Shown piece after piece: positions 43,410 through 52,941 of a stretch of DNA of 64,000 nucleotides. Where the stretch lies: assembly GCA_963169105.1 (NCBI GenBank), contig OY720637.1, positions 61,030,964-61,094,963 on the forward strand, given 5' to 3'. Source of the DNA: Ceriagrion tenellum (taxonomy: Eukaryota; Arthropoda; Insecta; Odonata; Coenagrionidae). The translations under genes and the position numbers were made by a program. Position 1 is the stretch's first letter. The number at the start of each line of letters is the position of its first letter. The notes below the pieces were generated by a model. It worked only from the letters and a program-made list of their open reading frames with translations, had not been told where the DNA came from and made no database searches.

Positions 43410-43569
43410 GGAAACGTCGGCCAAAATGGAGAATTTGACCCAGTCGAAAGCCCTTTAAAAACCTTTGACATCATCATAACCTTTAACAACCTTTAACAAC
43501 ATCATACGCCAGGAAAGCCTTACATCTTTTTTCACCGAGGTATAATATAAATTGCTACCGGGCTTTCCA

Positions 43570-43720
43570 CTAAGTTTGGTATCTTTTGGCCGACATTTTG
43601 ATGCCTACTTCCTACATCGTCCTCAGAACACCATGCCCTGAGAATGATGGCAGAGAAGCCATCGGAACGTTGGCCTACCTAAATTGGCGGAAAACCTGCG
43701 AATACTACATTAATACGAAA
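43570..43720. mobile_element. Penelope-like terminal cassette, inverted pair 5
   Basis: Minus arm 43575-43620 and plus arm 43625-43680. The plus arm has CCCTGAGAATGATGGC, a loop, GCCATC and GGAACGTTGG: stem II GATGGC with GCCATC is preserved but the GAAAC box is mutated. It is followed by GGCGGAAAACC as in the copy at 28246. Confidence 0.55.
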
Positions 43721-43934
43721 AAATAGGGGTCACGTTCCTGAAAAAGGTAAACGATAATCACTCCACTTTTTAACGTCAAAAAGGCCCTTGATTTATCGTT
43801 CACATTATGTTCCTCGCAAGTAACGTACTGCGTAATTTCTGATATCCATTACAGGCCACACTGTGAGCTGAGACCAAGCAAAATAATTGAGAGAGTTTGA
43901 AATTACCTTAAGAGAAGGCAGGTTTTCCCGGATT

Positions 43935-44130
43935 ATCTGGTGAATAAGTTTGATTGGTGGTATATTTCACCGGGTTAACAGCTCCGAGTCTCCTGACGTT
44001 TCGAAGAGCGACTTGTTCTTCATCTTCAGGGGTTCTGAACGAATTCAAGTCACTTCAAATTCAATCACGTCACGAATCCAAACGTCGGGACGCATAGAGC
44101 TGCCAACCCGGTGGAATACCCGAGAGACTT
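43935..44130. mobile_element. Penelope-like terminal cassette, inverted pair 6
   Basis: The minus arm runs from GGTTTTCCCGGATTATCTGG (43920-43939) through the ribozyme-like core at 43995-44029. The plus arm at 44070-44130 keeps AAACGTCGGGACG, CCGGTGGAATACCCG and the outer part. Same family as 58185-58545. Confidence 0.65.
43995..44029 (-). ncRNA. Hammerhead-ribozyme-like core
   Basis: CTGAAGA (allowed CTGANGA form), stem II GAAGA with TCTTC (5 bp), GAA, palindrome ACGT and C. Helix III has no room for a loop in one molecule, so it would need a dimer. Stem I has a mismatch at its first pair. Confidence 0.6.
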
Positions 44131-45204
44131 TTATTCAGCGAGAAACAATATTTATTCGCCCAATGTATTCTAAGATGACTTCGCTAAATGAAAAATACGC
44201 CGTCGAATACATCCACGGGAAAATACATGACTCTGCTCACGAACCAAACAAATGCCAGGCGAATTCTTGATTTCTTGCGAGCGGGCTTCGTCAATTCTTT
44301 TGACCTAGAGGAACTTTCTGCAACCTCACAGGCGAATGTGCCTACTAATGATACAAAGGAATAACTTAATCCTCCACCTCCTACAAGGCCTTGGCCCCGC
44401 ACGTTTGTGAAGTTGAGTCAATCACATGAGAGGACATAGCTCTTGATAGGGCGATATGAGACAACAGGTTCCCTATAGGTTCACCTTAACCTCCATACGC
44501 CACACCTAGTCTTGAGTTGCATACGATGGGTCATTTCATTCTACCACACAAATTACGAACCGTCTCCCGTTGCCCGAATGACTTCCTCATCATGAAACCG
44601 TCAAAGGATGGATCATCAGTGAATAAAATACAACTGGATGCATCAATGACGCAAGTGACAGGGTCAATTCACGTCAATACGAAACTCAAGTTGCGCTTGA
44701 CCTCTCCGATCTCGACTAAATTTGAACGACATATTCCGTTTTACTTAATTCCTGACCGCGCCCCATAATCGTTCGCTATCGATTGTACTCTTCCTTTGAT
44801 TTAAGTCTTCGCAACCATTTCCACCACATTGTCCGCCATTATTGTGCTATCTGAGCATTTACTCCCATAGCACACCCAAGAAAATCAGCAAATATGTGAC
44901 ACATGTTGTCATTTCAAATACAAATGCGACACCAAATCAACAAAAAAGTCGAACAGCCTATACTATGCTAATGGAGAATACAGAACAATAACCACAAGAA
45001 CGGCGGATTTATGTAAATACCTTGCGAAGTCCTGCATCGAAGAAGAACACTATCGATACTGAACGACCTTGACTGCGCACAACTGTTTTGCGAAATATGC
45101 ATCCGTTCCCCAGTTACGAAAGTAAGTCATTTTGGCTTCTCGTAAAATCTTTGGTTGTCTCCGATATTTCCGGACATAAAATACTTACGTCGAGGCATAA
45201 AAAT
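44131..45204. other. No gene recognised
   Basis: No motif; the short open frames at 44184-44402 (minus) and 44517-44768 (plus) look fortuitous. Confidence 0.4.
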
Positions 45205-45550
45205 GATTGTTGGAAAGGGAAAACAAAAAAAATCGCGAGACTAGCGAAGATGTTCAGAGCATGTTTGGCGAGGAAAGGGAACTTCTGAATGAAATCCGGG
45301 ATAGCCAGGGTAGGGGATTGGAGGATGTAATACGGGGCGATGGGTTGCTCAAGAATGTGATAGAGGGAAAGGTGTTGGGCAAGCGGGAAAGAGGAAGAAA
45401 GAGAAAAGGTTTTATGGAAGGGATAGATAAGGGTAGATCGTATGTAGAGGCGGAAAAGGCCAGAGGTAGATAGGGCCCATAAAATGCAGAAAATCGTGAA
45501 GAGTGTCACTGACTTTCAACAAAACCTTCCTTTTACCGGTAGGATACCAA
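45205..45550 (+). mobile_element. LINE-F 3' fragment
   Basis: The frame has EERELLNEIRDSQGRGLEDV, NVIEGKVLGKRERGRKRKGF and AEKARGR, then a stop. The 3' end carries CAACAAAACCTTCC and TTTACCGGTAGGATACC. Confidence 0.82.
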
Positions 45551-45599
45551 AAAAAAGGACAAACCAATTTTCTTCAGCCTATTAACGAACATAATCTTA

Positions 45600-45862
45600 T
45601 TCTATATCACAGCATTAACGTGACCTCTCTTCATCCCCTCCATAAATGCTTCTCTTTTACTTCTCTTCCTGCTCTACCCAATCACGTTCCCTTCGTCCCC
45701 CATTCCTTATCCCAACCAACTAGTCTGCCTCCTCCTAATCTCCTCCAAAAGTTTCCTCTCATCTCCCTCTATTTCAAGCACTTTCTCGTTTGTCTTCCTT
45801 TCCGTCACTTCTACACCGTCTCCATTTTCCTCGGAACCCACATCTCAAACGCCCGAAACCTA
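45600..45862 (-). mobile_element. LINE-F fragment, opposite orientation
   Basis: On the minus strand the block order GNETETVxKxRKEDKRE..VLEIE and GKEGNVIGxAGR..EKHLWR can be followed with frameshifts, matching the C-terminal third of LINE-F. Heavily decayed. The plus-strand 154-codon open frame here (45503-45967) is an antisense shadow. Confidence 0.6.
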
Positions 45863-46084
45863 AAAGAAGTTGGAGCACTTAATGCTAGATTAAGGGAGGT
45901 GTCTCCTTATGTTAGTCAGAGACACTACATTCTAGTTTTTTTTAAATCTAAGAGGCTGTTAGAATGACGACAAACACAGCATGATAACGACAAATAAGAC
46001 AATTCTCTTTGGTAACTTTGTGGTATATTTCCATAGCAATATTTAATTGTAACTATTCCTACATCACAGGGATAAAACACAAAA

Positions 46085-46170
46085 GCACGGCCCGGGCTTC
46101 AATACATTAATATCAAAATAGTACTAACACCTGATGATGATACTAATATATTGAAACCTGGATCGTGCTT
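46085..46170. mobile_element. Penelope-like terminal cassette, inverted pair 7 (degraded)
   Basis: Plus arm CTGATGATGATACTAATA then TATTGAAACCTGGATC (46132-46166); minus arm TTGATATTAATGTATTGAAG and CCCGGGCCG (46088-46118). Box and stem are recognisable but the palindrome is largely lost. Confidence 0.5.
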
Positions 46171-46403
46171 TTTGTTCTATTTCTGTGGTGTAGTAAAAGT
46201 TACAATTAAATATGACAATGTTAACAACGTTAACATTTACCGCGATACCTCTACATTGGTACGTGAAAGAATAAAAAGCCTGGAAGAGTTTCTCTGACTT
46301 CAACAAAATCCATCTATATCCGCTGCATTTTTAGGTGATTTACCACGTTGTTATTAGATTAAGGGAAGTGTCTCCTCCTGACAACGACGAGTGAAACACC
46401 CAT

Positions 46404-47015
46404 ACGTCTACATCTACGATATACCGTGCAAGCCAACACTAAAGCGTGTGGCACGGGGTGATACCACACCAGGCATGAAGCCCTCATCCCAGCTGATATC
46501 CGAACCGCACACGTTCCCCGGTATGCCAGGCGCAGACAAATTGGAGTCAGGAGAACAATGCGCGGTCAGAGCAGAAACTAGGAAAGTGCTACCTAAGCGA
46601 TTATGCTACCACGCAGTACAATGCTAAAGATGCGATTCCAGGTCATAATTACTGCGACAGATAAATAGTTCTACAAGGTACGAAGTGATGTAAGAGCTAT
46701 CTCATGCCGGAAATTGCATGCGAGGTTAGTAACTAATAATATTGTTAGGCCATTTAGCAACAGTGAAAAACCTATTTTACCTAGTCAGGGTCAGAGTGTC
46801 CTAGAACTGATGTATCGCAACTATAATGGTCCCTTATTGTGCGTGGAAAAAAATGACAATTTAAATCTATCGGGTCTGCAGTCTACTTCCTTAATCTTAT
46901 GCCTGAGATCGTTTCGACCATAATAGTTTGGCTCAAGCAAAATATATTGAATGTCCGGCAAAAAATTGTCCACATCAAACTCTCGTAAAAAATTTAATCT
47001 ATATTTTTCCCTTCA
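46404..47015 (-). mobile_element. LINE-H6 subfamily D copy
   Basis: Tail and hairpin at 46406-46450 (arms CCGTGC and GCACGG), then UTR. The minus-strand coding remnant reads REKYRLNFLREFDVDNFLPD, PNYYGRNDLRHKIKEVDC and RPDRFKLSFF, with a stop near 46830. It shows that subfamily D encodes the same RT C-terminus as A-C. Confidence 0.82.
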
Positions 47016-47093
47016 ATCGGATAGAGGCATGCATGCATGGATCCATAAATGCAGCCTACATCATCGGAGCATCGCGGAAGCCTTCGCACCACC

Positions 47094-47151
47094 TATAACC
47101 TCATCTGGTTATAGGTGGTGTGAAGTATAACCTCATCTGGTTATAGGTGGT
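47094..47151. repeat. 26-bp direct duplication with internal hairpin
   Basis: The same 26-bp sequence, starting TATAACCTCATCTGG, occurs at 47094-47119 and 47126-47151. The first copy is also half of a hairpin (CACCACCTATAACC, 47087-47100, with GGTTATAGGTGGTG, 47107-47120). It lies between two LINE-H6 copies of opposite orientation. Confidence 0.85.
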
Positions 47152-47548
47152 TCGGTGTCTGGTTAGGCCTTATCTGGAATATGCTGCCAGTATATGGGAT
47201 CCATATGAAGCGGGGTTGATATCGGAATTAGATCGCGTGCTGCGAAGAGGAGCTAGGTTTGTAAAACGATGCAACGATAAGTTTACTAGTGTGTCTGGGT
47301 TGTTAGAAGAATTGGGATGGGAATCGCTATCACAGCGTAGATTACATTATAGGCTTAATCTCTTAGCTTAATTTCAGGAAAAACAGTTCTCCGACGATGT
47401 AAAAAACATGCTATTTACCCCCTCGTACTACGGCAGATTAGATCACGCCGATAAAATTAAACACAGATTGTAGAACCGATAAGTATAAAATGTCATTTTT
47501 TCAGCGTACCATTCGGGACCATAACAGCTATGATCATCGTCATGAATA
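47152..47548 (+). pseudogene. LINE-H6 RT C-terminal fragment
   Basis: Reads CLVRPYLEYAASIWDPYEAG, LDRVLRRGARFVKRC and LLEELGWESLSQRRLHYRLN, then a TAA near 47371. Homology resumes (FSDDVKNMLFTPSYYGRLDH), shifts frame, and ends CRTDKYKMSFFQRTIRDH with the family stop near 47548. The methionine at 47147 is at or just before the truncation point. Inactive. Confidence 0.88.
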
Positions 47549-47879
47549 GTGCGAATAGTGAGATTAGCTAGATTTAAGATCTTTCTCTTTATATTCTCTA
47601 CGTTCTTATTTATGCATGATGTAAATATTGATGTTCTTATTTATGCATGTCATATTGAATCTGTAGTAGAAGTCTTTGTATCCCTTGCATGTCGGAAAAA
47701 TAGACGATGGAATGTTTCTTGGTTAGTAGATTGTTAATAGGCGCGTTGCATGGGTGGTACGCTGGTTTCAATGTAGTTTCGGTGTTCTGCCGTATAACTC
47801 ATGCATGCCTGGTGTGGAAGCACCCCCAGCCACACACCCTTTGGGTGGCTTGCAGGGTATGACGTAGATGTAGATGTAA
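47152..47879 (+). mobile_element. LINE-H6 subfamily A, longest copy
   Basis: 5'-truncated. Coding 47152-47548, UTR of about 260 bp, 3' hairpin at 47824-47858 and hexamer tail to 47879. Confidence 0.9.
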
Positions 47880-48720
47880 CCCTTAGAATAATTTAAAAAA
47901 ATCGAACGTCGCCATCTACGAGCGGAAAATATCGCACGGTTCCTGGAAGCAATATCACATCATCGCAGCAGAGAGCGCGCCCCGGTGAGAGCATAAAGTT
48001 AACGAACGAAGGAGAAGCAGCATCGGAGACAGGTTGTCGGGCGGAGGAGGAACAGGTGGAGGGAGTTGAGGAGGAGGGAGAGAGAGAGAGAGAAATATAG
48101 AGAGCGAGCGAGGAGGAGAAAGATGGAAGAGGACAATGCCCTTGTGGTTAAAACCTCCTTCCCCGTGCCTCTCCCAGTCAGTCCTTTTACCTCCAAGAAG
48201 AAGGCCCCCTCCTCCTCCTCGAAGAAGGCCCCCTTCTCTTCCTCCTCGAAGAAGGCCTCCTCCTCTTCCTCCTCATGCCTCCCTTTTACCACACTCCCTC
48301 CCCTCGAGCCCTGCAACCTTCCCCTCTCCCTCCCTTCTCTCACTCTACCGTCTTGCCCTTTCCTGTCGCCGCAACCACGTTAAAAATAAAGGATCGAAAG
48401 GAGAAATAAAAGAAAACAGAGGAAGAAGTAGTCTTCGGGAGCCTCCGCTGAGAACGGCGAAGGCGATAAAACTCTCTTAAATCTCCGGGCGCAGAAAGTC
48501 CTCGTCAAGTTATGGAGAGTGACGGCCGAAGGAGGACGACGAGGGGAGAGACGAACTTGGAAAAATCTTTTCGTTCCCTTTAGATTTGATGACGGGGGTG
48601 GAAACCGCAAAGCAGCTTTCAACCGTTGACAGTAGTGTCCGCCTCCCGTGACTACGGAAAGCTTTGGAAACTCCGGTTAAGCGGTATTGAATCTTCATTA
48701 AAACATAATTTTCATTTCAG
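47880..48720. other. Low-complexity GC/GA-rich region, no gene called
   Basis: 48075-48120 is a GA-rich run and 48190-48280 a Lys/Ser-coding minisatellite (units like TCCTCGAAGAAGGCC). Two long overlapping plus-strand open frames (48066-48383 and 48136-48480) and an antisense one all arise from this composition. Confidence 0.5.
48190..48280. repeat. Imperfect tandem repeat, TCC/GAAGAAGGCC units
   Basis: Three to four units of about 27-30 bp alternate a TCC-rich part with AAGAAGGCC. Confidence 0.7.
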
Positions 48721-48800
48721 TATTCAACCAGCTAATTGGAAAGTACTATTTCTAACGTCTTAACTTCTGACGCATCGCTCTGCTTTCCCTCCCATAAGTG
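48721..48800 (-). mobile_element. LINE-F variant 3' end
   Basis: TATTCAACCAGCTAATTGG and the ACGTCTTAACTTCTGACG block match the stubs at 31852 and 34829, diverged. Confidence 0.5.
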
Positions 48801-49204
48801 ATCCAACATTTAATTCCACATGAAAACATAAACTCGTACACATTAATGATTTTCTCTCACTTACTAAAGGCATGGGTCACAAGTCTTGATTTTCCAATCG
48901 TATGCATAATCTTTTAAGCCTACATTCGCAACTTCAAATGCAATTCCCAAAAACCAATATTTTTAACAGTCAAATAAGCAACAGTAGCCAAGCTGTATTA
49001 TATTTGGGTGATATGTGCATCGAAGGGGATACAGTTACTCGTACATACATGCATGTGATACGTACCAGAATATGGCAAGGGATCGAGGTCGTAAAAAAAT
49101 TGAGATCCTTACCTGAAAAGAGAAACAAGATAAATGTAGTTATTGTTCTAATTCTGTGGCACTCTTTCAGAAGTAATCACTCAGATAATGTTTTCATGGA
49201 ATAT
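48801..49204. other. No gene recognised
   Basis: The 110-codon frame 48902-49234 has no motif. Confidence 0.4.
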
Positions 49205-49510
49205 AGCAATCTCAAGACGAACAAGTATAAATGATAATGAGTAACAACAATAAATATGAACACAATTGTGTGAAATTCAGAGTTGAAGAATCATTCGCCT
49301 GAACTGGGAATCGAACCCAGATCCCTCGATTTCGTGCCGAGTGCTCTGATCAATTAAGCTACCCAGATGTCGTCTTCCACGGTGAATCTCTCTCTGGGGG
49401 CTTTAAGGAACAAGTTGTCCTCACAGGTACCGTGGATGTAATGCCAGAGGTACCTGCATGCGAGCGATAAGCGCTACAGTCCACCGGGTAAAGCCCAACT
49501 TCAAACACTT
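49205..49510 (-). mobile_element. SINE-2 copy
   Basis: The minus-strand tRNA-like head (49300-49370) has B box GGGTTCGATTCCCAG and A box GTAGCTTAATTGATC. The body is to the left; the extension with CACAGGTACCGTGGATGTAA is to the right, shared with 29125-29420. The loop and stem lengths do not fit a functional tRNA. Confidence 0.78.
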
Positions 49511-49514
49511 TTGA

Positions 49515-49665
49515 CGTTTTCAAAGAACCACAGAACTAACCGCGCAGTAACTTCAAAGGAGTAACCCGTTAGTGATAACACAATTATGTGAAATTCACAG
49601 TGGAAAAATCACTCGCCAGGACTGGGAATCGAACCCAGATACCTCGATTTCGCGCCGAGTGCTCC
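49515..49665 (-). mobile_element. SINE-2, minus arm of inverted pair
   Basis: B box GGGTTCGATTCCCAG and body (GTGAAATTCACAGTGG) on the minus strand. The 3' end reaches CGCGCGGTTAG. The head is truncated at about 49665. Confidence 0.75.
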
Positions 49666-49714
49666 TTAAACAATACTTTCTCCTTAAAAGCCCCATGAGA
49701 TTCACAGTGGAAAT

Positions 49715-49870
49715 GGATGCCTGGGTAGCTTAATTGGTGAGAGCAATGGGCGCGAAATCGAGGGATCTGGGTTCGATTCCAAGACCATACGAGTAATTTT
49801 TCCGCTGTGAATTTCACATAATTGAGTCAGCACTAGCGGGTTAATCCGTTGAAGTTACTGTGCGGCTAGT
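49715..49870 (+). mobile_element. SINE-2, plus arm of inverted pair
   Basis: GGGTAGCTTAATTGGTGAGA (A box) and GGGTTCGATTCC (B box), then TTCCGCTGTGAATTTCAC and the 3' part CACTAGCGGGTTAATCCG ending GTGCGGCTAGTTT. Heads face inward, as in the SINE-1 pairs. Confidence 0.78.
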
Positions 49871-50224
49871 TTAGAAAAAAACATGAAGGAATGTAAAATT
49901 TTGAACATGGACATCGATTTATATTTAAAATATTTATCAGCCCTTAGCACTTCTCGGTGCGTATGCGTTTAATGGCAGCATCTTACATGAGAATTTGCTC
50001 CTCGTCATAATTTATCACCAGGAATTGTACGTAAATTCAACGGAAGAGCATAACTTGGAGCGTGTATTAATGGCACCATACACTTTTCTAAATTGAAATC
50101 ATTTCCGAATCAAATTCATAGTCATTCATTAGAAGGTATGCGCAGCAGAAAATGGCCAGGATAGGAGTGGAAAGGAGAATTCTTCCCCCTAGGTTACATA
50201 CTGTTCTCATGTGCACGTATTTCA
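49871..50224. other. No gene recognised
   Basis: No motif or repeat seen. Confidence 0.4.
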
Positions 50225-50408
50225 AAGGTTCAAAAACTCCTTCCTTCCGTGCACAATTGAAACAGAGCTCCACTAAATACACTCCCATAATACACTTCAC
50301 CATTTCACCCCCAAAAACCTTATGCCTTACATCTTTACACGGTTGGCGTCCTAAAATCCTCTGGCACACGCCCATGCGGTGGCTCGCAGGGCATATGTAG
50401 ATGAAGAT
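50225..50408 (+). mobile_element. LINE-H6 subfamily C 3' end
   Basis: The last coding remnant (CAAAAACTCCTTCCTTCC region), the UTR and a hairpin, here eroded on its left arm (CCTCTGGC with GCAGGGC), then GTAGATGAAGAT. Confidence 0.82.
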
Positions 50409-50635
50409 TCAAAAAATATCCCTCCTTTCACGAGTCTCTTCCACCACAATCTCCCAAGAATCTCTTGGCAATCCTCTTCATCTCACATAGGTATTTCACT
50501 CTACTATTAACTATTCAGTAACCTCTAATATCATCTACGAGGGCTATTTTTTTTTTCAAAGTCCGATTGGTCGCGAAATTAAAACCACTGTGAAAATCCT
50601 ATGAAGCTCTGTGCAGATGTGTTGCGTAGTGTCTC

Positions 50636-51110
50636 TATAAAACATACTAATAACTCCCTCGTACTACGGCAGATTAAATCGCGCCAATAAATTTCGGGGC
50701 TAGATTGTAGAACCGATAGGTATAAAATGTCATTTCTTCCGCGTACCATTCGGGACCATAACAGCTGTGATCGTCGTCATGAATAGTTCGAATTGTGACA
50801 ATAGGCAGACAGTAAATCTTTTTCTTTATATTCTCCTCTTTCTTATTTATGCATGATGTAAATATTGTTGTTCCTATTTATGCATGATATTTTGAATATG
50901 TAGTAGTAGACCTTGTACCCCATGCACGTTGGAACGATTGACGATAGAATGTTTCTTGGTTATTAGATTGATAATTGGCGCCTTGCATGTGTGGTACGCT
51001 GGTTTCAATGTAATATCGGTGTTATACCGTTTCATTCATGCATGCCTGGTGTGGAAGCACCCCCTGCCACACACCCTTTGGGTGGCTTGCAGGGTATGGC
51101 GTAGATGTAG
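50636..51110 (+). mobile_element. LINE-H6 subfamily A copy inside mariner
   Basis: Coding remnant (CRTDRYKMSFLPRTIRDH-type block at 50705-50765), UTR, hairpin at 51060-51095 and a short tail. The mariner leader resumes at once (GTATGCCCGTCGACCGCGTC). Confidence 0.88.
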
Positions 51111-51169
51111 TATGCCCGTCGACCGCGTCACGACGCAATTGTTATTTCTGCGCGCGCAGTGAGCACGTA

Positions 51170-51710
51170 AACATGCCTACAACAATAGGTGTGAAGGTAG
51201 GTGATTAACACCACCCGCCAAGTGTGAAGTGCGTGCTGTCATTCGATTTCTTTCTTGCTGAGGGGTGCAATGCAGCCGAAATTCATCGACGAATGAGTTA
51301 TGTGTGCGGTGAAACTTTCATGAGTGACAGCAAAGTGCGGCAATGGTGCAGGAACCTTGAAGCAGAACGAACAGCCTCCTTCTTCATGACAATGCTCGGC
51401 CCCTCACATCAGCTGCAACAAAAGTCGCTCCTTCAGAGTTTTCGATGGGAAGTGTTTGATCACCCAACATACAGCCCGGCCTTGGCTCCCTCTGATTTTC
51501 ATCTCTTTACTCACATGAAACGCTGGCTAGAGGAGGGCAGCATTTTGGCGCAGACAACGAGCTGCAGACCAGCGTAGAGAATTGGCTGAAAGCACCGGCG
51601 GCTGCCTTCTATGACGAGGGTATTGGAAAGTTGTTACCACGCTACGACGAATGTCTAAGTCGGAGCGGTGGACTATGCAGAGAAAGAGCTGGAAGATGTA
51701 GGTAAATGTT
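51170..51710 (+). pseudogene. mariner transposase remnant
   Basis: The start region has an in-frame stop shortly after the initiator. From 51224 the frame reads FFLAEGCNAAEIHRRMSYVC and KVRQWCRNLEAERT, the paired HTH DNA-binding part. It then jumps to LLQSFRWEVFDHPTYSPALA and PSDFHLFTHMKRWLEE, so the middle of the protein, with the first two catalytic aspartates, is deleted. The third Asp of the DDD triad (APSDFHLF) remains. After a frameshift the tail SVENWLKAPAAAFYDEGIGK then LLPRYDECL completes the family C-terminus. Inactive. Confidence 0.9.
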
Positions 51711-51980
51711 GAAAATAAAACATTTTTGATTTCGACTGTGGTTTTAATTTAGCTACCGATCGGACCTTGAAAAAAAAACAACCCTCGTATTATGATATGC
51801 GACTGTTACCATTTTCTCAGCATCGTGAAACCAATGAAGCACACTCACACGATTCACGCCTAGTACGACTGCAGCATCCAACCCGCATACTTTCACGTCC
51901 TACTTCATTCCCAGCCCTATCTATGTTAGTTTGGCAGGAAGTTCCTCTCAGGCACATTTTCTCCCTGTCTTTATTATTAG

Positions 51981-51990
51981 AAAATACTAG
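51981..51990 (+). repeat. 10-bp target-site duplication, left
   Basis: AAAATACTAG, repeated at 52932-52941. Confidence 0.75.
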
Positions 51991-52068
51991 CTCGTAGGCT
52001 TCCGCGGATGCAGTTTTGAATGTTCCTTTTTCCGGGATCCATTCCGCGATGTAAGTTTTAAAAACAAC

Positions 52069-52102
52069 AATATTTCGCTGGTCCTCCTGCCAGCTTCATC
52101 AG
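52069..52102 (-). ncRNA. Hammerhead-ribozyme-like core of the Penelope element
   Basis: CTGATGA, then stem II GCTGG with CCAGC (5 bp, one unpaired A before it), GAA, palindrome ATAT and T at the cleavage position. Possible stem I: TAAC just upstream with GTTG just downstream. The inverted copy at 52856-52885 keeps stem II and GAAATATT but has lost the first box. Confidence 0.68.
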
Positions 52103-52136
52103 GTTAACGGAACTGATTTCTTTGTCTCGCTCGTCT

Positions 52137-52853
52137 TTATATATATGAGTCTGGACTCCCATTGTTGCCGGAATTTAAATTTGAAAAAATTCGTTTTAGC
52201 CTGCTACTCAACTTGTAACCGTCTTCTCGGTTGACGTTCTCCGGTCTCTTCGCAATTTCTATAGCCTCCCTGATTACTCTTGGGTAATAGCCTATTTCCC
52301 TAGCTATTAATCTTGTCTCCTCAAAGTTGAAATTATGAGTGGGGCCGCCGAGATGGTGTTCGTCTATTGCAGAGATGCGGTAATTATTATTTTTAATTGC
52401 CCGTTGATGCTCTTGGAGGCGTATTTTTAGGGCTCTGCATGTCTGGCCTACATATGGTTGTCCACAGCTGCACAAAACTTCATATATTCCTCCGTAGAGG
52501 AAGAGGTTCCGTGGAAGCGGGTCTTTGGCTTTCAGAAGTACGTCCCCTGTCTTCGTCGTGCATGTGAATCTGCTGGCTACGTTGTACCTCGATAGAACTC
52601 TGGAGATTTTTTCCGTAGTTCCAGACACATAAGGGAGAGTGGCATATGCCTTTGGTTCCTCTCTGTTTTCTGTCGGGTCAGGGGGATTTTTATTTCGGAC
52701 CCCGAGAGAATTTCTTTCTTCTTTCCGTGCAGTTTTTAAGATGTAGTCACGTCGGAAACCATTTTTCTCAAATTCCCTTAATAAGTGATGCTTTTCGCCG
52801 ACGATGGAATCGGCGTCAGAGATCATAAAAGCTCGATGATACAGCGTTCTCAT
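52137..52853 (-). CDS. Penelope-like polyprotein C-terminus with GIY-YIG endonuclease
   Basis: A 238-residue open frame. Residues 1-110 are the end of the RT and linker (LREFEKNGFRRDYI, then TLPYVSGTTEKISRVLSRYN). The GIY-YIG nuclease follows: GGIYEVLCSCGQPYVGQTCR (about 121-140, the GIY and YVG halves), then a conserved Arg in RLQEHQRAI, and SAIDEHHLGG with the family His. The C-terminal Glu region is TRLIAREIGYYPRVIREAIE and the end is DGYKLSSRLKRIF. In the intact element this nuclease nicks DNA and the RT copies the RNA. The RT palm is missing here, so the copy cannot move by itself, but the nuclease frame has no stop. Confidence 0.92.
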   Translation of the reverse strand: MRTLYHRAFMISDADSIVGEKHHLLREFEKNGFRRDYILKTARKEERNSLGVRNKNPPDPTENREEPKAYATLPYVSGTTEKISRVLSRYNVASRFTCTTKTGDVLLKAKDPLPRNLFLYGGIYEVLCSCGQPYVGQTCRALKIRLQEHQRAIKNNNYRISAIDEHHLGGPTHNFNFEETRLIAREIGYYPRVIREAIEIAKRPENVNREDGYKLSSRLKRIFSNLNSGNNGSPDSYI

Positions 52854-52931
52854 GACTGGCAGGAGGACCAGCGAAATATTGTTGTTTTAAAACTTGCATC
52901 GCGGAATGAATCCCGGAAAAAGGAACATTAT

Positions 52932-52941
52932 AAAATACTAG
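52932..52941 (+). repeat. 10-bp target-site duplication, right
   Basis: Second AAAATACTAG copy. Confidence 0.75.

Larger units (their letters stand above)
50538..51787 (+). mobile_element. mariner element with internal deletion and LINE insertion
   Basis: Ends CGAGGGCTATTTTTTTTTTC at 50538 and, inverted, CGAGGGTTGTTTTTTTTTC at 51787 form the terminal inverted repeats, continuing into GGTCCGATCGG-type sequence. TA flanks both ends (50536-50537, 51788-51789). A LINE-H6 copy occupies 50636-51110 within the 5' UTR. Transposase remnants are at 51170-51710. Confidence 0.9.
51991..52931 (-). mobile_element. Penelope-like element, 5'-truncated with inverted terminal repeat
   Basis: In minus orientation. 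A terminal sequence of about 65 bp (52027-52092) is repeated in inverted orientation at 52856-52919, beyond the 5' end of the ORF. This matches the pseudo-LTR arrangement of Penelope-like elements, where an inverted, truncated terminal copy often precedes the element. The 10-bp duplication AAAATACTAG fits the borders. The 3' terminal copy holds a hammerhead-like core. Confidence 0.85.

Noticed and set aside
48066..48480. Two Ser/Lys/Pro-rich open frames
   Set aside because: They follow from a TCC/GAAGAAGGCC tandem repeat and GA-rich flanks; three frames are open at once.
51224..51577. A functional 117-residue mariner transposase
   Set aside because: The frame joins the N- and C-terminal parts across a deletion of the catalytic centre and then shifts frame.
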